Shown one piece after another: positions 49,659 to 58,899 of a DNA stretch of 64,000 nucleotides; position 1 is the stretch's first letter; every line of letters starts with the position of its first letter. The notes beneath the pieces were generated by a model. The model was given only the letters and a program-made list of their open reading frames with translations. It did no database searches and was not told the origin of the DNA. This DNA comes from an uncultured Nioella sp. (lineage in GTDB: Bacteria; Pseudomonadota; Alphaproteobacteria; Rhodobacterales; Rhodobacteraceae): positions 248,001 to 312,000 of the forward strand of contig CANLZL010000001.1 in the NCBI GenBank assembly GCA_947495575.1, read 5' to 3'. The translations under genes were made by a program, and so were the position numbers.

Positions 49659-50582
49659 ATGATCACTCAACGTAACATGATCCTTTTGGGCATAGCATTT
49701 GTTGCCTTGGCGCTTGTGCCTGCCGTCTCTGGATTGTTCTTGGTCTATCTTGTCACCGAGATCATGATCTTCGCGCTTTTCGCACTCAGCTTTAACCTGC
49801 TCTTGGGCTATGGCGGCCTCATCTCATTCGGACACGCAGCCTATTTCGCGATTGGCGCTTATGCATGTGCGGTCCTGTTGACCACGCTTGGCTGGCCTTT
49901 CCTCTTCGGCTTTGGCGCTGCCATTTTGCTCAGCGCGGTCAGCGCAGCCGTCATCGGGTATTTCTGTGTGAAGCTGACCGAGATCTATTTCTCGATGCTG
50001 ACACTTGCCTTTGCACAGCTGGTCTGGGCCATCGCGTTCAAATGGGTTGCTGTCACCAATGGTGATACAGGCTTCACTGGTGTCGCAGTTCCGGGTTGGA
50101 TGGATGAGCCTGTCCGCTTCTTCTACTTCACACTCATTGTTCTGGCGGTCTGCGCATACATGCTGTGGCGCATCGTCAATTCGGCCTACGGCATGACGCT
50201 GGTGGCCACGCGTGAAAACTACAACCGGGCAGAGTTTATTGGTGTGAATGTGCGCCGTATCCAACTCGTGGCCTTTGTTTTGGCAGGCACATTTGCCGGG
50301 GTTGCCGGCGCGCTCTTCACACTCTTTAACCATGCTGTTTTCGTTGAAAACGCCTGGTGGACCCAATCGGCCGAAGTCATGATCATGTCCATCCTGGGCG
50401 GCGTCGGTAGCTTCGTTGGACCCGCAGTCGGGGCGGCCATCTTGCTGATCCTCGACCGCTCGCTTGCCGAAATCACCGTCTACTGGCCCACTGTTTTGGG
50501 GATCATCCTGCTGGCGGTCCTCTTCTTCTTCCCAGAAGGTCTGATGGGTGTTGCCAAGAAAGCCGGAAGGAAAGGCAAATGA
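49659..50582 (+). CDS. livM: Liv-type ABC permease (LivM)
   Basis: A 307-residue membrane partner of LivH, with LSFNLLLGYGGLISFGHAAYFAIGAY (residues about 44-69), VATRENYNRAEFIGVNVRRIQLVAFV (about 183-208) and MSILGGVGSFVGPAVGA (about 246-262) typical of LivM. A GGAGG site lies inside the end of livH. Its stop overlaps the start of livG as ATGA. Confidence 0.94.
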   Translation: MITQRNMILLGIAFVALALVPAVSGLFLVYLVTEIMIFALFALSFNLLLGYGGLISFGHAAYFAIGAYACAVLLTTLGWPFLFGFGAAILLSAVSAAVIGYFCVKLTEIYFSMLTLAFAQLVWAIAFKWVAVTNGDTGFTGVAVPGWMDEPVRFFYFTLIVLAVCAYMLWRIVNSAYGMTLVATRENYNRAEFIGVNVRRIQLVAFVLAGTFAGVAGALFTLFNHAVFVENAWWTQSAEVMIMSILGGVGSFVGPAVGAAILLILDRSLAEITVYWPTVLGIILLAVLFFFPEGLMGVAKKAGRKGK

Positions 50583-51334
50583 GCATGTTGACGATCAAAA
50601 ACCTCGGCATGAACTTCTCGGGCTTCAAGGCGCTTAATGGCATCAATCTTGAGATTGAAGAAGGCGAGAAACACGCAGTGCTTGGCCCCAACGGGGCCGG
50701 CAAGACCACCTTCTTCAATTGCCTGACCGGGCAGTTGAAACCAACCGATGGGGTGACCCACTACAAGGGCAAGAAGATTACCGGGCTGACGCCAAGCCGG
50801 ATTGTGAATCTTGGGATTGCACGCAGTTTTCAGCGGATCAATATCTATCCAAAACTGTCAGTGTTCGAGAATGTTCAGGTGGCCCTGATTGCCGATAAAG
50901 GTATGATGTTCAACCTGATTAGACCTGGGGCCGCGCTGTTCCGCGATGAAACTGCCAAGATGCTTGAGCTTGTAAATCTGAGCGCAGAAGCGGATGAGAC
51001 CGCAGGCCTTATGTCCTACGGCAAGCAAAAGCAGCTGGAATTGGCGATTGCATTGTCTTCCGAACCTGACCTGTTGTTGCTGGATGAGCCGACGGCAGGC
51101 ATGTCGCCGCAAGAGACGGTGGATTCAATCAAGCTGATTGGCGATATCGCGGCCAAGAGGAAGCTGACGCTTCTTTTTACTGAACATGACATGCAGGTGG
51201 TGTTTTCCATCGCTGACCGCATGTCGGTACTGCACCATGGTGAGTTGATCGCCACAGGCAGTCCCGACGAGGTGCGCAACAACCAAGAAGTGCGCCGCAT
51301 CTATCTGGGGGAGCATGCAGATGACGCTGCTTGA
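50579..51334 (+). CDS. livG: Liv-type ABC ATPase (LivG)
   Basis: A 251-residue ATPase: Walker A GPNGAGKTT (residues about 37-45), a LivG-type insertion after ARSFQRINIYPKLSVFENV, signature near LMSYGKQKQLELAIAL (variant SYGKQKQ instead of LSGGQ, common in LivG) and Walker B LLLLDEPTAGMS, with switch histidine TEHDM. It overlaps livM by four bases and livF by 14. Confidence 0.94.
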   Translation: MSMLTIKNLGMNFSGFKALNGINLEIEEGEKHAVLGPNGAGKTTFFNCLTGQLKPTDGVTHYKGKKITGLTPSRIVNLGIARSFQRINIYPKLSVFENVQVALIADKGMMFNLIRPGAALFRDETAKMLELVNLSAEADETAGLMSYGKQKQLELAIALSSEPDLLLLDEPTAGMSPQETVDSIKLIGDIAAKRKLTLLFTEHDMQVVFSIADRMSVLHHGELIATGSPDEVRNNQEVRRIYLGEHADDAA

Positions 51335-52025
51335 TGTATCTGGCATTCACACATCCTATGGCATCTCTGAAGTGCTGTTCGGCATCTCGATCAGAGTTGA
51401 AGACGGTGAATGTGTTGGCCTTTTGGGGCGCAATGGGGTTGGCAAAAGCACCACCATGCGGTCCATCAATGGTCTGACTCCGCCCAGCAAAGGGTCGGTC
51501 AAGTGGAAGGACAAGGAGGTCGCGGGCAAACGTACTTACGATATCGCCAAGTCCGGTGTCGGGTTTGTGCCAGAAGATCGCCGCGTTTTTCCTGAACTCA
51601 CGGTTTGGGAAAACCTCGATATCGCCCGCCGGTCGCGAGGAAAGGCCAATGAATGGGATGAGGCAAAGGTGTACGCGCTTTTCCCGGAGCTAGAGACCTT
51701 TAAGGACCGAAAAGGCGGCTATCTGTCGGGTGGGCAACAGCAAATGCTGACCATCGCAAGATCGCTCATGGGTAACCCCGATATCCTGTTGCTGGATGAA
51801 CCGTCAGAGGGTCTTGCACCATTGGTTGTGGACAAGCTGCAAGAACAGATTGCGACGCTGAAGGACCAAGGTCTGTCGATCCTGTTGGCCGAGCAGAACC
51901 TGAACTTCGTCCTCGACCTGAGCGACCGGGTCTACATCCTTGAAAAAGGAGAGGTGAAGTTCGAGGGCACGCCTGAAGATGTGCGCAGCCAGCCCGAATT
52001 GGTCAAACGCTACCTGACTGTTTAA
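51321..52025 (+). CDS. livF: Liv-type ABC ATPase (LivF)
   Basis: A 234-residue ATPase with Walker A GRNGVGKST (residues about 36-44), VPEDRRVFPELTVWENL, signature YLSGGQQQMLTIARSL and Walker B ILLLDEPSEGLAP, the standard LivF set. The ATG at 51321 is preferred over that at 51315 by its spacing from GGGGGAG. It overlaps livG by 14 bases and is followed 15 nt later by the OsmC-like gene. Confidence 0.94.
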   Translation: MTLLDVSGIHTSYGISEVLFGISIRVEDGECVGLLGRNGVGKSTTMRSINGLTPPSKGSVKWKDKEVAGKRTYDIAKSGVGFVPEDRRVFPELTVWENLDIARRSRGKANEWDEAKVYALFPELETFKDRKGGYLSGGQQQMLTIARSLMGNPDILLLDEPSEGLAPLVVDKLQEQIATLKDQGLSILLAEQNLNFVLDLSDRVYILEKGEVKFEGTPEDVRSQPELVKRYLTV

Positions 52026-52040
52026 GAAGGAAATTCACTC

Positions 52041-52496
52041 ATGGCACATGTCATGCCCGATCTGTTCAAGATCGATGTCAAAGGTCATTCCGTGACCAGC
52101 GCCCGCACCGAAATGGTGGCACGTCACAATCTGGTCGCGACCGATGAGCCGCCGGAGCGGGGCGGAACTGATCTTTATGCCTCGCCGTTGGAGACGATGT
52201 TGTCTTCGTTTTTGGGCTGCACAAATGTCATTGCCAATTACTGCGCAGGTTTGTTGCGGATGAAAGTGCGGGACATGCAATTTGACCTCACAGGCCATTT
52301 CGATACGCGCGGTGTATTTGGCAAGGCCGAGATCGGAACGCCCTTTCCAGTTATCGAGCTGAAGGTCGTTTTGGACACAGACGCCAGCGACGAAGACATC
52401 GAAAAGCTTCGTGGTCTGGTTGCAGAGAAATGCCCGGTGTCAGTCATCCTGCGTCGCGCGGGGTGCGACATTCAGGAAACTTGGGTCCGAAAATAG
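52041..52496 (+). CDS. OsmC-family peroxiredoxin-like protein
   Basis: A 151-residue OsmC/Ohr-fold protein. The two redox cysteines of the family are at Cys60 (SSFLGCTNV) and Cys131 (AEKCPVS); the usual preceding G-G-T/S and P-x-E-x-x-L elements are seen as ERGGTDLYASPLETML. It belongs to the general OsmC branch (YhfA-like), active on organic hydroperoxides with thiols. As the last gene of the tautomerase/SMP-30/Liv operon, before a terminator, it may protect against an electrophilic or peroxide by-product of the pathway. Confidence 0.88.
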   Translation: MAHVMPDLFKIDVKGHSVTSARTEMVARHNLVATDEPPERGGTDLYASPLETMLSSFLGCTNVIANYCAGLLRMKVRDMQFDLTGHFDTRGVFGKAEIGTPFPVIELKVVLDTDASDEDIEKLRGLVAEKCPVSVILRRAGCDIQETWVRK

Positions 52497-52516
52497 GCCA
52501 GGAAGTCAGCATCGGA

Positions 52517-52545
52517 GCGGGCCGACTACGGTCGGTCCGCCTTTT
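52517..52545 (+). terminator. Rho-independent terminator of the tautomerase/Liv/OsmC operon
   Basis: GCGGGCCGAC (52517-52526) pairs with GTCGGTCCGC (52531-52540) with one G-U pair and a TACG tetraloop, then CTTTT. It lies 21 nt after the OsmC-like stop codon, in the gap to the convergent TetR gene. Confidence 0.88.
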
Positions 52546-52575
52546 GTTGGCTTTCGGGTCGGATGTAATGGCCAG

Positions 52576-53142
52576 TCAGCTGAACCGATTTTGCATCAAC
52601 CTCAATGCGGTATCAAAAACTGTAGCATCTTCCTCTGCTCGGGCAGATAACTGCGCGCCTTCCAGTAATGGCAGCATTGCCGCAGCCTCTTGGTTCGGGT
52701 CTGCGACCCAACTGATCGATCCATCTGTCTGGCCGAATGCAAACGTGCCGCCCAACCATGCCAAAACCGTTTGGTGAAAGGCATGAATTTCCTGGGTAAC
52801 CTCAGCAGGTAGGCTTTCCCGGGCGGCGACAAATGAAACGCAAAGGCAAAGGGATTTCCCGTTGCCCAAGGCGGCACGGTAATGCGCGATGAGCGCGCGC
52901 AATCGATTTGCGCCGGTGTCATGCTGTTCATCAATGGCATGGCAAGCGGCTTTGGTGACATCGTGGTAGCGTTTCATCAACGCCACTGCCAAATCTGCCT
53001 TGCTCGGAAAATGGTAGTGAATGGATGCTTTCCGAATTCCGACATCCTTTGACAAGTCCGCATAGCTGAATGCATCGAAGCCCCGGTGACGCGCGGCGCG
53101 TTCAGCAGAGTCCAATAGCGCGGTTTTTGTGTCAACGGGCAT
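52576..53142 (-). CDS. TetR-family regulator with C-x-C motif
   Basis: A 188-residue repressor. Helix-turn-helix at residues about 5-50 (FSYADLSKDVGIRKASIHYHF). Two cysteines at 99 and 101 (SLCLCVS) lie where redox- or electrophile-sensing TetR proteins such as NemR have reactive cysteines. The ATG at 53142 is preferred; a longer upstream frame overlaps the flavin oxidase gene. It is last in the operon GST, ChrR-type cupin, flavin amine oxidase, TetR, with a palindromic candidate operator upstream of the GST gene, so it probably represses its own operon. Confidence 0.85.
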   Translation of the reverse strand: MPVDTKTALLDSAERAARHRGFDAFSYADLSKDVGIRKASIHYHFPSKADLAVALMKRYHDVTKAACHAIDEQHDTGANRLRALIAHYRAALGNGKSLCLCVSFVAARESLPAEVTQEIHAFHQTVLAWLGGTFAFGQTDGSISWVADPNQEAAAMLPLLEGAQLSARAEEDATVFDTALRLMQNRFS

Positions 53143-53144
53143 GT

Positions 53145-54215
53145 CTAAAACTTTGGCTTTTTGCGATGCAGTTGGTCTAAAGCATTTTCCGCGGCCTCTA
53201 AAGCGCCTTCCAGAAATCCGCCAAATTGCGGTGCAACTTCCGTACCGCCAAAGAGCAGTTTGTCGTCCCACAAGCTGACCATGGCTGCCGGCAATCCGTA
53301 ACGGGGGTGGTAGGTTAGGGGGGCGTGATCGCGACCAGTTGCGGTTAAAAACTCGCGCGCCCAGTCTTTTACAAGAATTTGATTTGGCCTTGCCACCTTG
53401 GGCCCAAAAATTCGTTCAAATTGATCGGATATTGCTTGCTGGAGCAGGGTTTGATTGGTGCGCCGGTCGGGGGGCGTTCCCAGAAATCCAAAAAGCGCAT
53501 AGGGCGGCCCCTTTTGGGGAGATGCATCATGGATTTCAATCATTGGCCCTATGCGGCTGAAGGCGTCGCCCGACAGGCCGGCTTCACGCCAGAACGGTGA
53601 GGAATAGATTGCCAGCGCCTTGGCATGCCCCGCCATCCAAGTGGGAATACCCTGCATCGCCGTAACGGTGCCCTTTGCCAATTCCGGTTCAAATCGGATT
53701 AGGTCCGCGGCAAGGCGCGGCGGAAGGCACAAGACAACCTGTTTGGCGCAAACGCTGTTCCCATCATCTGTCGTCACCAAGACATTGGCGCCTTGATCGT
53801 GGATTTGATTTACCCTCTTGGAAAGACGCAGTGAGGATTTGGGCAGGTCTGCGGCCATCGCTTCTATCAGGCGCGAGAAACCGCCAGCCAACCGAAAAGA
53901 TCCTTGCATGGATGCAAATCCACGGCCGCTCTGCACTCTGCCATTCTCATCCTCATAAATTGCCGCCCCGGCACTGAATTGGTCAAAGCGCTGCAGCCCA
54001 AGATCGGCCACCAGGCTTTCCATCCGCGGTTGGCCCGGCCAGAACCATGCGGGGCCAAGATCGAAGGCATGCACGCCAATTTGTACGGAACTGATACGCC
54101 CGCCCAATCTATTCCTAGCCTCCAACAAAACGAATTCCCGCCCTGCGGCGTGCAGATGACGGGCCAGCGCCAATCCGGCCAGCCCGCCACCAACAATCAC
54201 AATGTCAGTCGTCAT
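53145..54215 (-). CDS. Flavin-containing amine oxidase-family protein
   Basis: A 356-residue FAD protein: VIVGGGLAGLALARHLHAAG (residues about 5-24), ELEARNRLGGRI-type motif seen as LLEARNRLGGRIS (about 30-42), and a C-terminal LLFGGTEVAPQFGGFLEGA that matches the amine-oxidase end. It is shorter than monoamine oxidases (about 450-520), so the substrate domain is reduced. The start could be 54260, which immediately follows the cupin stop codon; 54215 is closer to the flavin motif. It is in an operon with a GST and a ChrR-type bicupin. Substrate unknown. Confidence 0.85.
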   Translation of the reverse strand: MTTDIVIVGGGLAGLALARHLHAAGREFVLLEARNRLGGRISSVQIGVHAFDLGPAWFWPGQPRMESLVADLGLQRFDQFSAGAAIYEDENGRVQSGRGFASMQGSFRLAGGFSRLIEAMAADLPKSSLRLSKRVNQIHDQGANVLVTTDDGNSVCAKQVVLCLPPRLAADLIRFEPELAKGTVTAMQGIPTWMAGHAKALAIYSSPFWREAGLSGDAFSRIGPMIEIHDASPQKGPPYALFGFLGTPPDRRTNQTLLQQAISDQFERIFGPKVARPNQILVKDWAREFLTATGRDHAPLTYHPRYGLPAAMVSLWDDKLLFGGTEVAPQFGGFLEGALEAAENALDQLHRKKPKF

Positions 54216-54260
54216 TTTAGTCTTCGCCAGCCGGGCAATGGTACATAGGCCTTCATCCAT

Positions 54261-54929
54261 CTAAACCGCAGGCGGCGCCGCGAAGCGGAGGTGCCCGGTT
54301 TTCATCCACAGTTGAGCGCCGTGGTCGCCCGCGATTGCTGCCAGCGCAGCCCCATCGGGTAGGCGCAGCCATCCGCCGGTTTTGAGGGTTTCGCCGCCTT
54401 CAGTGATGAAACCGTCAATCACCAGAACCTCAATCCCGCCCGAGTCCGTCACATGAAAGGTTGCGCCGGGATCGAGCTTGGCGAAGGTCACAGTTTCACG
54501 ATTGTCCTGATGCAGGGTCGCAATTGCTATGCCATCTACCGACGCCGCTAACTCTGCAGCCATATGTTTGCGGAACTGGGTCCGGTCATCCATGTGAAAT
54601 TGCCATAGCTTCACAAAGATCGTGCACCCTGCGTCCGATCCTGGGGTATGGCTGGTAGTTGGCGGATTTCGAACATAGGTCCCTGTTGGGTAATCTCCAT
54701 GCTCATCTTGAAATACACCATCCAGGACGATGAACTCTTCGCCTCCGGTATGCGTGTGGGCGGAAAATTCGCTGCCCGGCGCATAACGCACAAAGGTCGT
54801 GGCGCGGGCCACCTCATCGCCGATGCGGTCGAGCATGCGGCGATCGACGCCGGGCATTGGCGAGGCCAGCCAGTCCAGCTGATCGGAGTGAACAACAACG
54901 CGGGCGGTGAAATCTGAATTGAGATCCAT
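54261..54929 (-). CDS. ChrR-type cupin (bicupin) protein lacking the anti-sigma domain
   Basis: A 222-residue protein with two cupin barrels. The first is a clear ChrR cupin: [24 protein letters not shown] (residues about 49-72) supplies two histidines and a glutamate, and [24 protein letters not shown] gives the fourth ligand. The second barrel (about 140-222) keeps the fold but has lost the histidines ([13 protein letters not shown]). In Rhodobacter, ChrR is a zinc anti-sigma factor for singlet-oxygen response; here the N-terminal sigma-binding domain is missing. The ATG at 54929 follows AAGGAC. It lies between GST and flavin oxidase genes. Confidence 0.85.
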   Translation of the reverse strand: MDLNSDFTARVVVHSDQLDWLASPMPGVDRRMLDRIGDEVARATTFVRYAPGSEFSAHTHTGGEEFIVLDGVFQDEHGDYPTGTYVRNPPTTSHTPGSDAGCTIFVKLWQFHMDDRTQFRKHMAAELAASVDGIAIATLHQDNRETVTFAKLDPGATFHVTDSGGIEVLVIDGFITEGGETLKTGGWLRLPDGAALAAIAGDHGAQLWMKTGHLRFAAPPAV

Positions 54930-54952
54930 GGTTTGTCCTTCGTATTGGCCCA

Positions 54953-55573
54953 TTAACCGGCAATGGATGGGCGTGCTGCCACTTTCTCGCGCCAGGCTGT
55001 AAGATGGGTCAGGTCGCTTGGGATGTCGACCTTGGCGAAATCGGCAAATGCCAACCCGGCGAACGCAGTGATATCTGCAACCGAGAATTGATCTCCGGCC
55101 AGGTAGTCATTTTCAGCTAAAACCTCATTGAGGTAGGCCATGGTTTGTTCGGCCACCTTCTTCTGCTTGTTGCCCCATTCGGCGCATTGATCAGTTTCAA
55201 GATCGGGACCCAAGCCCGGCGTTGCGTGATGGAAATATGTCCCTACAGCATTCAGCAATCCGGCTTCGGCGCGCAAATTCATCATGGATATTGTGGCTCT
55301 TTCGACCGGTTGTGTCCCCGTCAAAGACGGCCCCTCGAAAACCCCGTCAATATATTCTGTGATGGCATTGCACTGCGCGATGCAGGTCCCGTCGGACAAT
55401 TCCAGGCAAGGTACGACCGAGTCCGGGTTCTTTTTGCGAAAGGCGTCGCTCCGGTGTTCACCAGCCATGACATCGACTGGAATGAATTCCACCTGATCCG
55501 TCGCGCCCTTTTCAGCGAGTGCTATGCGGATGCGGGCCGGATTGGGAAATCCTTCAATATCGTAAATCTTCAT
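54953..55573 (-). CDS. Glutathione S-transferase family protein
   Basis: A 206-residue GST: thioredoxin-like N-terminal domain (residues about 1-82; [31 protein letters not shown] with the cis-proline, TEYIDG) and an all-helical C-terminal domain ([22 protein letters not shown]). There is no obvious catalytic serine, tyrosine or cysteine at the usual first-loop position (FPNPARIR), so the activating residue is uncertain. It is the first gene of the GST, ChrR-cupin, flavin oxidase, TetR operon, downstream of a palindromic operator, consistent with an electrophile or oxidative stress role. Confidence 0.88.
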   Translation of the reverse strand: MKIYDIEGFPNPARIRIALAEKGATDQVEFIPVDVMAGEHRSDAFRKKNPDSVVPCLELSDGTCIAQCNAITEYIDGVFEGPSLTGTQPVERATISMMNLRAEAGLLNAVGTYFHHATPGLGPDLETDQCAEWGNKQKKVAEQTMAYLNEVLAENDYLAGDQFSVADITAFAGLAFADFAKVDIPSDLTHLTAWREKVAARPSIAG

Positions 55574-55602
55574 TTTGGAGCCTCTCTGAGTGATAATTGA
55601 AG

Positions 55603-55620
55603 CTACCTACTACTAGGTAG
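55603..55620. promoter_or_regulatory. Palindromic operator upstream of the GST operon
   Basis: CTACCTA-CTAC-TAGGTAG has perfect 7-bp arms 30 bp upstream of the GST start. TACCTA-type palindromes are typical of TetR-family operators, and a TetR gene closes this operon. Confidence 0.75.
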
Positions 55621-55689
55621 ACAAGCAGCGCAAGCGCTTTGCGACCAAAAAGACAGGGCTCACGGCTATGTGATAATGTGTCGTGTCGG

Positions 55690-58600
55690 CTAGTAATCTC
55701 GGTTGAAGAAAATACCGACGCTGCTGCCGCCGTCGGATGTGACCGTACCTGTGGCCGTAATATTGGGCGTCAGGTCAAGGTTCAGCATAACCTCGGTGCC
55801 GCCATCTGACCCGACTTCAAGAGTTGTATAAACGTTGTCGGAAATGTACCGGCCCACGCGCACATTGGTGTTTCCGGTTTCATCTGTCGTCAGATCCAGA
55901 TCATCGAGGCCAAGGGATTCTCGTAGGCCCCGAACCAGGCCTTGCCCCCCGGCAAATCCCGAAATGGCATCGACCAGTTGGATAGCTTGAACCGGCGACA
56001 GGCTGGTGGCGCTGCGCCCAAACAATAGCCGCGCAAGAATTTCGTCTTCTGGCAGATCAGGGTTGGAACTGAGGGTTAGTTCCGGGGCCGAGGCGGGGCC
56101 CTCCACGATAATGAAGACAGTGGCGTCACTGGTTTGGGAGGATGATACAACCCGCAAATACGGGTCGAGGCTGCCGCGCATGCTGACGGTTGCTTCTGAA
56201 AGTTCGAACCGCTGGCCCTGAAGGGTAAGGCGCCCGCGGATGAGGTCAAATTGGCCGGCGGGCGCCACGGCGGCCGTGGTCCCTAACAGGCGTATTTGTC
56301 CACCAAGTTCGGCGTCCAGACCGCGCCCACGAATAAATATGCGGGAGGGGGCACGCACGACAAGGTCGAGGCCGATATCAGGGCCGCCGCCATCGGCCCG
56401 GGCAATCAGCCCAGCCCGATCGCGGGTAACGAATTGCGCCCTGCTTTCGCCCACGTGGTTTATGTCAGGAATAGGTTCTGCGGCGCCAAGCGACAGATCG
56501 TCGAGGTAGATATTGGTCTCACCCAACACAATCTCACCCGTCAGAGTTGCTGACCGGGTCAATTGACCGGCGAGCGACAAATCCCCGGTTTCGATGATCG
56601 TCTCATAGAGATCGTCCTCCCCATATCGCAGTTGTCGAAGCTGAACGCTGACTTGGCCGGGTAAGCCGACCCCCACAAGGTTGACAGACCCGTCTACGTC
56701 AATGCGCCCACCCGATGAGGAGCGTCCTCCGGCTGAGAACGACACTTGGCTGTTAGCTATTGTAGCTTGCGCCGAAACTCCTTCGATCACGATCCCAGCA
56801 TTGGGGGCGCTCAGGCGCAGGTCACTGGCGGACACGGTGCCCGCCAATGAAGATAGCTGTGGTTGGCCCGCAAGCCTGATGTCAAAGTTGGCAGTGCCGC
56901 GCATACTTCTGGGGGCGATGAACTGATCGGCCAAGGCAACCGGCAAAGATCCGTTGGCCGAAAGGTCCACTCGCCCGTCAGACAGGCCGACGCGGCCTTC
57001 CACAGTTGCCCGCAGCCCGGCAATCCCTGCAGCGGTCGCGCCCAAATTCCAGGGAGATTCACCAGAGGCACGAGAAAGGTCTGCATCGACGGATAGAGGG
57101 CCAGACAGGGCGCTGGATAGCAATCCGGCATTGGCCAGCGTGGCGGCAACCTGGAGGGCGCTTTCCTCTGATGAAAGAACTCCATTCGCTGAGACGCCAA
57201 AGGCAGAATTGTTGAGTGTCAAAGCCTCAAGCAGCAGCCCAGATGTGTCGCGACGCAATTGCAACGCCAAATCGGTCTGACCGCGCAATAGGCTATCTGC
57301 CATGTCTATGCCGAGGCCCAGTTCGCTGGTGGTCGCCTCCAACGTCAAATCAAATGCGCCCGACAGTAAATCGGCTTCGCTCGATAGCTCTGATTGCAGA
57401 CTGCCTGTCAATGATTGCCCCGTCAGGCCAGACAGCACCGACATATCCGGCATTTCTGCGGCCAGGTTTGTCGTTAGCAGCAGCTGGTTTTCACCCGTCG
57501 CCAGATTCGCCCCACCAGTTAGCGTGACCGTTTGGCTGGCCAATAGGATATCTTCCAGCCGAAGCGGCGCACCTTCGTTCCAATCAACCGATACTGAAAG
57601 ATCAAGTTGCGTGCCCAATATGCTTTGAAATTCTGGATTTGCATGGGCAACGCCGCTCAAAGTTGCAGCGATGTCGGCGGTCACTGCGGTGATTTCTGCA
57701 CCATCAATTGTGCCCTGCATATCCAGTCTGCTGCGATTGATCTGCAGGTCGTCGGCGCGCAACGCAAAAACATCGGCGTGGCCCTGCCAAATATCGCCAT
57801 TGGCGCGGTCATAGCTTAGGTCAATTTCAGCGCGGTCGAGTTCTACAAGGCCGGGCAGGGGCAGGCGGATCGGTGCCGGATCGTCGTCATGGATTTGCAC
57901 GGCCAGTTCAAATCGCTCGGGCACGCCATCCGCAGCAATTGTTGCGTTTCCGGTCAGGGCAAGCGAGGCGGCCTGAACTTCAAATTCTTGTAAGTCAATG
58001 TCGCCGGTTTCCCTCAACACCACTTCGCCGTCAAAACTCATTTCGGGGCCAAAAAAGTCACGGTATTCGGGCAACAAGAGCGTGGTCAAATCACCGGCGA
58101 TGTCAGCCGAAATTGTCACATCACCCGTTTCAGATCCGGTTGATCGGATTTGACCGGTGACCCGTGGTTGATTGTCCGTGGACAGGGCCAGATCAACTTC
58201 AAGGGCAGAGATAGGCCCTTGTCCAGCCGCTTCAAATGACAAGGAAGGCGCGCCCGGCAGATTCAATACTGTCGCCAGAACGCCGCCCGCGTCTTCCTCA
58301 ACCAGCATCGACAGGCTCAAAACCTCGCTTGCATTGTCGAACCCAGCAGCAAGGTCGAACCGGCCTTCGGGTCCGTCCAGCCGGGTCAAATCAAACGCGG
58401 CCTCTCCTGAGCCGTCGATGAGCTCGGCGGATCCGGTCGCCGAAGCCACAAGTGGAAACCCGATGATCGAGGCACCAAGTTCAATCCGGTCAATTTCCAA
58501 GGCGCCCAATTCTATGGAAACCGGCAAATCCGGTAGTTGGAACGGCGTCGCTTCGGGTGCTGGCCCGGACGTGCCGCCGATGGGTAGGCGTTCCAGTAAA

Positions 58601-58899
58601 ATCAGGTCCGCTGCCAGCCGGTCAACGATCAATGCGCCCCGCAACAGCGCGGACCTGGTCCATGTCAGTTCCGCCCCTTCAATGGTCAACCAAATCCCAG
58701 CTTCATCGGCGATGGTTAGACGATCAAGGCTGGCCGTCGAATTCAACGCGCCACGAAACCCATCTATCCGGATCGTACGCGCATCGCCGTCAGACAAGGC
58801 GCCTTCGATCATTATGATCAGCCGGGACCGGTCTTCGTCCTGCGCAATCGCGGCCCCGACCCACAGAAACGTCATGATTAGGCAAAGGAGCGCTCTCAA
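55690..58899 (-). CDS. tamB: Translocation and assembly module inner-membrane protein TamB
   Basis: A 1069-residue periplasm-spanning protein anchored by an N-terminal signal-anchor (MRALLCLIMTFLWVGAAIA). Most of it is the low-complexity, beta-rich repetitive stretch of AsmA/TamB-like bridge proteins, with many D/S/G-L repeats. The C-terminal TamB (DUF490) domain is at about residues 730-1069 (for example RLTLQGQRFELSEATVSM, LTLSSNPDLPEDEILARLLFG and a terminal aromatic FFNRDY typical of the family). It acts with TamA in outer-membrane protein assembly or phospholipid transport. Shorter than E. coli TamB (about 1260), as is common in alphaproteobacteria. Its start overlaps the tamA stop by four bases. 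Confidence 0.93.
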   Translation of the reverse strand: MRALLCLIMTFLWVGAAIAQDEDRSRLIIMIEGALSDGDARTIRIDGFRGALNSTASLDRLTIADEAGIWLTIEGAELTWTRSALLRGALIVDRLAADLILLERLPIGGTSGPAPEATPFQLPDLPVSIELGALEIDRIELGASIIGFPLVASATGSAELIDGSGEAAFDLTRLDGPEGRFDLAAGFDNASEVLSLSMLVEEDAGGVLATVLNLPGAPSLSFEAAGQGPISALEVDLALSTDNQPRVTGQIRSTGSETGDVTISADIAGDLTTLLLPEYRDFFGPEMSFDGEVVLRETGDIDLQEFEVQAASLALTGNATIAADGVPERFELAVQIHDDDPAPIRLPLPGLVELDRAEIDLSYDRANGDIWQGHADVFALRADDLQINRSRLDMQGTIDGAEITAVTADIAATLSGVAHANPEFQSILGTQLDLSVSVDWNEGAPLRLEDILLASQTVTLTGGANLATGENQLLLTTNLAAEMPDMSVLSGLTGQSLTGSLQSELSSEADLLSGAFDLTLEATTSELGLGIDMADSLLRGQTDLALQLRRDTSGLLLEALTLNNSAFGVSANGVLSSEESALQVAATLANAGLLSSALSGPLSVDADLSRASGESPWNLGATAAGIAGLRATVEGRVGLSDGRVDLSANGSLPVALADQFIAPRSMRGTANFDIRLAGQPQLSSLAGTVSASDLRLSAPNAGIVIEGVSAQATIANSQVSFSAGGRSSSGGRIDVDGSVNLVGVGLPGQVSVQLRQLRYGEDDLYETIIETGDLSLAGQLTRSATLTGEIVLGETNIYLDDLSLGAAEPIPDINHVGESRAQFVTRDRAGLIARADGGGPDIGLDLVVRAPSRIFIRGRGLDAELGGQIRLLGTTAAVAPAGQFDLIRGRLTLQGQRFELSEATVSMRGSLDPYLRVVSSSQTSDATVFIIVEGPASAPELTLSSNPDLPEDEILARLLFGRSATSLSPVQAIQLVDAISGFAGGQGLVRGLRESLGLDDLDLTTDETGNTNVRVGRYISDNVYTTLEVGSDGGTEVMLNLDLTPNITATGTVTSDGGSSVGIFFNRDY

